Under the pieces are notes generated by a model. It did not search any database. It had not been told where the DNA came from and saw only the letters and a list, made by a program, of their open reading frames with translations. A program made the position numbers and the translations under genes. A stretch of DNA of 64,000 bases from UBA7702 sp040776805 (lineage in GTDB: Bacteria > Bacillota > Dehalobacteriia > UBA7702): the NCBI GenBank assembly GCA_040776805.1, contig JAXGZS010000001.1, positions 124,001-188,000 on the forward strand, read 5' to 3'. Positions 59,287 through 64,000 of the stretch are shown piece by piece; position 1 is the stretch's first letter; each line of letters opens with the position of its first letter.

Positions 59287-60759
59287 ATGAGCAGACGTTC
59301 GATCAGCAGCGGCGTGGAGGATATCCGCGGTTTCGGCCTTTTCGGCCTGGCTCCGGCTTCCCTGGAATTGATTCACGAAGCCACCCTGGAAGTTCTCTGG
59401 CACACGGGGATCAAAACCGTTTGTGAGGAAGCCCAAGCTTACTATGAGGGTGTCGGCTGCACCGTCGATGCCGCCAATAACATGATCTATATCCCAGCCC
59501 ACGTCGTGGAAGACGCCATCATCTCCACTCCCGCTTCGGTATTGCTGGCGGGGCGCGACCCCAAAAATGACCTTCACCTCGAAGGAACCAGGGTCAACTT
59601 CTGCAATTTTAGCAAAGGCGTCAATGTCGTTGATCCTGATACCGGGGCATACCGTCCCTCATGTTATGAAGATCAGGTGCGCGCGGCGATTCTCGTTGAC
59701 GCGTTGGAGCAATACGATCTCTTGGATGTGGCGGTGGAATGCCGTGACCTTCCCCCTGAAATCGGTAATTTGGCCAGCTATCAGGCGATGGCAAGCCATT
59801 CCACCAAGCACTGTACCCAAAGCGCCCACAGCCGCCGGGAAGCGGAAAAATTCATGGAAATGGCCTTCGCCGTGGCCGGCGGCAAAGAAGCCTTTGCCCG
59901 CCGTCCCGTAGCCTCCACGGTGGTCTGTCCCACCAGTCCCCTGACAATTTCCCCGGAAACCACGGAACCGATCATCGTCTATGCCGAAAACAACGCGCCC
60001 TGTACCGTGTTATCCATGGCCATGGCCGGCGGCACCAGCCCCGTAACATTAGCGGGAACCCTCGTTACCCACAATGCCGAGGTGCTGGCCGGGATCGTTT
60101 TGGGTCAGGCGGTGAAAAAAGGCGCGCCGAACCTTTACGGCAGTTCCACCACGATCATGGACCTAAGCTCCGCCGCCGCCACCATCGGTTGCCCTGAATT
60201 GGCGATGCTCAGCGCCGCTGTGGCCCGCCTGGCGCAGTTTTATAAAATCCCCAGTTACGTCGCGGGTTCTTAGACGGACAGCAAATGCCTGGATGAACAG
60301 GCCGGTCTCGAAAAAACCATGTCTATGCTGATGGCAGCGTTGGCAGGCGCCAACATGATCTACGGTTTGGGCATGATCGATCTGGGCATGACCCTTGATT
60401 TCAGCCAGATTGTCATTGATAACGAATTTGCCAAGATGGTCAGAAAGATCATCGGCGGCATTCCGGTGAACGATGAAACCATGGCGGTGGATGTTCTGCG
60501 CCAAGTCGGCTGTGGTGGCCACTTCCTTCAGGAAGAACATACGCTAAAGCACATGCGGGAGGAACAGTCCCATACCCGGCTTTTTGACCGCCGTCCCTAC
60601 GGACAGTGGAAAGCCGACGGCGGCCGGGACCTCGCTGCTCGGGCCACGGAAGAAATGCGGGATATCTTGAAAAATCATAAACCCGACGGTCTTGACGAGA
60701 CCACGGCAAAGGCTTTGAACCAGCTGATCGCAGAAGCCAAAGAAGCCTGGGTCAAATAA
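59287..60759 (+). CDS. mttB: Trimethylamine methyltransferase MttB with in-frame TAG (pyrrolysine)
   Basis: This enzyme passes a methyl from trimethylamine to its corrinoid protein. The frame goes through TAG 60271-60273 (codon 329) to TAA 60757-60759, 490 residues counting pyrrolysine. The TAG context, YVAGS-[TAG]-TDSKCLDEQAG, is the MttB pyrrolysine site (residue 334 in Methanosarcina barkeri). The N-terminal half has GRDPKNDLHLEG and GTSPVTLAGT. RBS AAAGGAG overlaps the upstream stop. No mttC corrinoid gene accompanies it, so it may share the carrier at 31322. Confidence 0.95.
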
Positions 60760-60902
60760 ACAACAATAGAAGGAAAAGGGCTTATACAGGAAGAAGCCCA
60801 CAAAAAAGAAGTCTTCTTTCAGGTTGATCATGCCTCAACTGCTGCTAAGCAGCAGCATTTGGCAAATGCTTGGCTTTCTTTGTCTTTGCTGGAAAAATGA
60901 GG

Positions 60903-62042
60903 TCAAACCGATGCGTAGCAGCCCAGGAAATGAAATACCTCGCAGCCGCGGGATAGTTCTTCCAACACCGGTAAAACGCCGGGCTCTTTCACGGAGGCTT
61001 CCAGTTCGATAAAGAATACGTATTCAAAATTGCGGCCCGTGACTGGGCAGCTTTCCAGTTTGCTCATGTTGATGCCCCGCACCGCCAATTTGGAGAGGAT
61101 GGCGTAGAGAGCGCCGGGTTTGTTGTCGCTGGAGAGGATCAGGCTGATGCGGTTGGCCCCGGCGTAGATCGTAGGCTCTTTGGCGATGCAGATAAAACGG
61201 GTATGGTTGTTGTCGCTGTCTTGGATATCGTCGTCGATCACGGTGAGACCGTAAAGGGCCGCGCAATCGTGGGAGGCGATGGCGGCGCAATCGACGCGGT
61301 CTGTTTCCGCCACCATTTTTGCGGCGGCGGCGGTGTTGTCGGCGGCGGTGATTTTGACGCTGTCGCTTAGGCCGTTCAAATACTTACTGCATTGGCCTAA
61401 GGCCTGTTCGTGGGAGTAGATTTCCCTGATATCCTCCATTTGAACTCCCGGTTTCACCAGCAGCTCATGGCGGATCAGCAGGTTTGTCGCCCGCACGACA
61501 AAAAGCCCTTTCTTTTGCAGCAGTTCATAGACGCTGCGTACCGAACCGTTGGTGCTGTTTTCGATGGGTACGACCCCATATTTGCATAAACCCGATTCCA
61601 CGGCGGCGAAAACGGCGGCAAAGGTTTTGACGTAGACGATGTTGCCTCGGGGCAGCAGTTTATCGCAGGCAGCTTGAGCGTTGCCGCCCTCTACCCCCTG
61701 GCAGGCCACGGTGCCGGTGCGGGGAAAAAAGTCTTCTTCCTTTGATAGCGCCCTTTCGATTTGCTCCCGTACTTTGGTGGGAGTTGCGCAAAGTTCCCCC
61801 TGTCTGGTGCGGGAGAGCTCCATTAAGACGGAAAACAGATAGTAAGCATAAGGCCCCATTGCGCCGGCGCTTTCTTCGGCGCGGGCTAAAATTTCCCGTT
61901 CCCTCTCACGGTTAAAAACAGGGAGGGCTTGATCCTTTTTGCAGGCGGCGATCTCCTCGCAGAGTTCCATCCGCGTCAGAAATTGCTTTAAAATCTCCTC
62001 GTCGGTTTCGTCGATGCGCTTGCGAAGTTCTGTAATATCCAT
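60903..62042 (-). CDS. pheA: Bifunctional chorismate mutase/prephenate dehydratase PheA
   Basis: This 379-residue protein makes phenylpyruvate. A chorismate mutase domain opens it (ITELRKRIDETDEEIL, about 1-85). The prephenate dehydratase domain follows (about 105-285; YGVVPIENSTNGSVRSVYELL, and the T-R-F motif in HTRFICIAKE). An ACT domain ends it (KPGALYAIL and ESCPVTGRNFEYVF), giving phenylalanine feedback. Start ATG 62042 follows GGAGGAG. It is the last gene of aroF-tyrA-pheA. Confidence 0.95.
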   Translation of the reverse strand: MDITELRKRIDETDEEILKQFLTRMELCEEIAACKKDQALPVFNREREREILARAEESAGAMGPYAYYLFSVLMELSRTRQGELCATPTKVREQIERALSKEEDFFPRTGTVACQGVEGGNAQAACDKLLPRGNIVYVKTFAAVFAAVESGLCKYGVVPIENSTNGSVRSVYELLQKKGLFVVRATNLLIRHELLVKPGVQMEDIREIYSHEQALGQCSKYLNGLSDSVKITAADNTAAAAKMVAETDRVDCAAIASHDCAALYGLTVIDDDIQDSDNNHTRFICIAKEPTIYAGANRISLILSSDNKPGALYAILSKLAVRGINMSKLESCPVTGRNFEYVFFIELEASVKEPGVLPVLEELSRGCEVFHFLGCYASV

Positions 62043-62096
62043 GATGGCTCCTCCAATATGATAATCATCTTTCAGATCCCACCGCATCGGCGGCGG

Positions 62097-62933
62097 TCAG
62101 TTGCCTCCGGCAGCGGCTTTCTTTTCCCGGCCGTCTTTTAAGAGGGCGCGTAAGATTTTGGCGTCTCCCTTTTTTAAGGCGGCAAGATACTCGTTTAAAT
62201 GTTCGATAAGCAGGGCAAGCTCCTCGGTTAGAAAATCCTTGTTGGCGAGGAACAGCTCTGTCCACATGGCTTCATCCAACAGCGCCACCCGTGTCATATC
62301 CCGGTAGCTGCCGGCGGCAAAGCCCCTGTTCTTTTGGGCTTCCGGAGATTTGATATAGGCGCTTGAGGTGATGTGGGCCAGTTGAGAGGTAAAAGCGATG
62401 ATGCGGTCGTGCTCCTCCGGGGTGGTAAAGGTAATGCCGCCGAAACCGACGTCGGTAAAGAAACGCTTTAAATCCTCCAAAAGATGAATGTCCGTCGTCT
62501 CCGTGGGCGTTAAAATCATGGCGGCGCCGCAGAAAAGATGGTCTTTGGCGTTGACAAAGCCCCCTCGCTCACTGCCGGCCATGGGATGACCGCCAATGAA
62601 GGAAAAGCCCCTTGTTTCCGCGATGGGTATGAGGGCGGCGCAGACTTCCCGCTTGATGCCGCAAAGATCAACGACAGCCGCCTTAGAAGAAATCCGCTCA
62701 CTGTGTTCTCTCACCCAAATGACGGCGGCTTCGGGGCAGAGGGCGACGAGGATCAGATCGCAATCTTTTAGCTTTTCTTCATCTAAAGGAGCGTCGATGG
62801 CGCCGCAGAGCCGGGCTAAGGTCATGGTTTCATGATCAATATCCATGCCCCATACCTTATGGGCGGTACGCGCCTTAATGCTTTTGGCAAAGGAGCCGCC
62901 GATCAGCCCCAAGCCGATGATGGCGATGTTCAT
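62097..62933 (-). CDS. tyrA: Prephenate dehydrogenase TyrA
   Basis: This 278-residue NAD(P)-dependent enzyme makes 4-hydroxyphenylpyruvate for tyrosine. It has IGLGLIGGSFAKSIK, the D-I-D ending of the NAD fold, VVDLCGIKREV, GGHPMAGSERGGF and the helical domain with HITSSAYI. RBS AGGAGG overlaps the aroF stop. No regulatory ACT domain is attached. Confidence 0.95.
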   Translation of the reverse strand: MNIAIIGLGLIGGSFAKSIKARTAHKVWGMDIDHETMTLARLCGAIDAPLDEEKLKDCDLILVALCPEAAVIWVREHSERISSKAAVVDLCGIKREVCAALIPIAETRGFSFIGGHPMAGSERGGFVNAKDHLFCGAAMILTPTETTDIHLLEDLKRFFTDVGFGGITFTTPEEHDRIIAFTSQLAHITSSAYIKSPEAQKNRGFAAGSYRDMTRVALLDEAMWTELFLANKDFLTEELALLIEHLNEYLAALKKGDAKILRALLKDGREKKAAAGGN

Positions 62934-62934
62934 G

Positions 62935-63948
62935 TTAATCCTCCTGCTCTTTGATAAAGGTATGCAGTGCCAGTAATTTCTTTGCCAGCTTGTCGAAAGC
63001 CTCCGGCCGCAATGATTGCGGCCCGTCGGAAAGGGCGTGTTCCGGGTCGTTGTGAACTTCGATCAATAATCCGTCGGCGCCGGCCGCCACCGCCGCCGTG
63101 GCGCAGTCAGGTACCAAAAAGGCCTTCCCTGTGGCGTGGCTGGGATCGACAATGATGGGCAGGTGCGTCAGGCGGCGCATCACGGGAATTGCGGCAATAT
63201 CCAGGGTGTTGCGGGTGAACTTTTCAAAGGTGCGGATGCCCCGCTCGCAGAGGATGACGTTTTTATTGCCTTCGGCCATGACGTATTCGGCGCTCATTAA
63301 CCATTCTTCATAGGTGGAGGACAGGCCGCGCTTGATCATCACGGGCTTTTCCTGGCGGCCCAAGAGTTTCAGCAAATTGAAGTTTTGCATGTTCCGAGCG
63401 CCGATTTGGATGACGTCGACGTCGGCGAAGAGGTCGATTTGGGCCGTATCCATGATTTCCGTAACAATGGGCAGACCTGTTTCGGTCCGGGCCAGTCGCA
63501 ACAGCTTCAGGCCCTCGGCGCCCATGCCCTGGAAGGCATAGGGGGAAGTTCGCGGTTTGAAAGCGCCGCCCCGGAGCATGGTCGCGCCGCTGTCTTTGAC
63601 GGCTTGAGCCACGGCGACGATTTGTGCTTCGCTCTCAACGGAGCAGGGTCCTGCCATGATGGTGAGATTGCCGCCGCCGATTTGCGTGTTGCCGACTTTG
63701 ACTACCGTATCCCCGGGGTGGAATTTACGGTTGGCTTTTTTGTAGGGCTCCTGGACGCGTTTCACGTCTTCGACGATATCCAGAGCGGAGATCAAGTCGA
63801 TATCCAAGGCGGAGGTGTCCCCCACCAGGCCCAGAATCATCTGAGATACGCCGACGCTGACATGGATTTGCAGTCCTTTTTCCTTCAGCCAATCGATGAG
63901 ACTTTCCAACTGTTCTTTGTTGGGATCTTTTTTTAAAATGACAATCAT
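62935..63948 (-). CDS. aroF: DAHP synthase (AroF, AroA-beta type)
   Basis: The 337-residue enzyme joins PEP and erythrose-4-phosphate, the first step of aromatic synthesis. A ferredoxin-like regulatory domain (about 1-70; GVSQMILGLVGDTSALD) precedes the TIM barrel with AGPCSVESEAQI, RGGAFKPRTSPYAFQG, and DPSHATGKAFLVPDC. GGGAGG lies 6 bases before ATG 63948. It leads aroF-tyrA-pheA behind an attenuator-type hairpin. Confidence 0.95.
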   Translation of the reverse strand: MIVILKKDPNKEQLESLIDWLKEKGLQIHVSVGVSQMILGLVGDTSALDIDLISALDIVEDVKRVQEPYKKANRKFHPGDTVVKVGNTQIGGGNLTIMAGPCSVESEAQIVAVAQAVKDSGATMLRGGAFKPRTSPYAFQGMGAEGLKLLRLARTETGLPIVTEIMDTAQIDLFADVDVIQIGARNMQNFNLLKLLGRQEKPVMIKRGLSSTYEEWLMSAEYVMAEGNKNVILCERGIRTFEKFTRNTLDIAAIPVMRRLTHLPIIVDPSHATGKAFLVPDCATAAVAAGADGLLIEVHNDPEHALSDGPQSLRPEAFDKLAKKLLALHTFIKEQED

Positions 63949-63969
63949 ATTTTTTACCTCCCAAAATAC

Positions 63970-63998
63970 AAAAAACCCGCAGCCGGCTGGCTGCGGGT
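63970..63998 (-). terminator. Attenuator-type terminator before aroF
   Basis: On the minus strand ACCCGCAGCC / GGCTGCGGGT form a 10-bp stem with six T behind it, 22 bases before the aroF ATG. Such a terminator in front of aromatic genes usually belongs to a T-box or similar leader, which would lie beyond the window edge. Confidence 0.8.
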
Positions 63999-64000
63999 CA

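Noticed and set aside
1..64000. CRISPR arrays, IS elements, prophage or pyl genes
   Set aside because: No regularly spaced repeats, transposase or phage genes, and no pylT/pylS-like sequence were seen on either strand.

Overview
The window looks like a chromosomal segment of an anaerobic member of the Bacillota (Firmicutes), most likely a Clostridia-type or related lineage. The signs are a cdaA-glmM-glmS cluster, a ylmD-ylmE-sepF-proC-ylmG division cluster, SLH-anchored surface proteins, lipobox lipoproteins, a ferredoxin-linked 2-oxoacid oxidoreductase and many TTG starts. Two methyltransferase genes carry an in-frame TAG exactly where methylamine methyltransferases have pyrrolysine, so the organism should own a pyl system elsewhere. 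I see no pylT or pylSBCD here. No rRNA, tRNA, IS element or CRISPR array was found.

Layout. 1-4.4 kb: end of a VanY-type carboxypeptidase, cdaA, a 39-residue remnant-like CdaR/YbbR, glmM, glmS. 4.6-7.6 kb: ABC transporter of the PF04392 type. 7.6-10.7 kb: korDABC on the minus strand and a DUF1858 gene. 10.8-16.2 kb: carbonic anhydrase-like protein, PAP2 phosphatase, and the ylmD/ylmE/sepF/proC/ylmG cluster. 16.3-21.1 kb: a cobalamin riboswitch followed by an ECF transporter (T, double A, S) and a TIM-barrel isomerase. 21.15-29.1 kb: a second cobalamin riboswitch followed by six secreted or surface proteins that look like the two halves of transcobalamin/intrinsic factor, encoded separately and present in two sets. 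29.2-33.4 kb: a sigma-54 activator (with a frameshift), a sigma-54 promoter, a corrinoid protein and pyrrolysine-containing mtbB. 33.4-41.3 kb: nfo, a Q-precursor transporter with a structured leader, small genes, an orphan cobalamin riboswitch facing a minus-strand protease gene, a flavoprotein and azlCD. 41.5-46.1 kb: a tandem-duplicated UroD/MtbA-like methyltransferase, degV, iron alcohol dehydrogenase. 46.2-54.0 kb: mixed housekeeping and accessory genes. 53.9-60.8 kb: MerR regulator divergent from an mttB-MFS-mttB-mttB operon. 60.9-64.0 kb: pheA, tyrA, aroF behind an attenuator.

A single theme connects much of the window: corrinoids. The cell appears to catch cobalamin at its surface, import it with an ECF transporter, and spend it on corrinoid-dependent demethylation of di- and trimethylamine and probably quaternary amines. 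Three cobalamin riboswitches sit within 21 kb. The most novel candidate is the 'split transcobalamin' cluster (21.15-29.1 kb). Next come an mttB homolog with TAG at a non-catalytic site, a symmetric bidirectional MerR promoter, a fused double methyltransferase, and an orphan B12 riboswitch that can only drive antisense RNA. All functional assignments are from reading the sequence; no database search was run.
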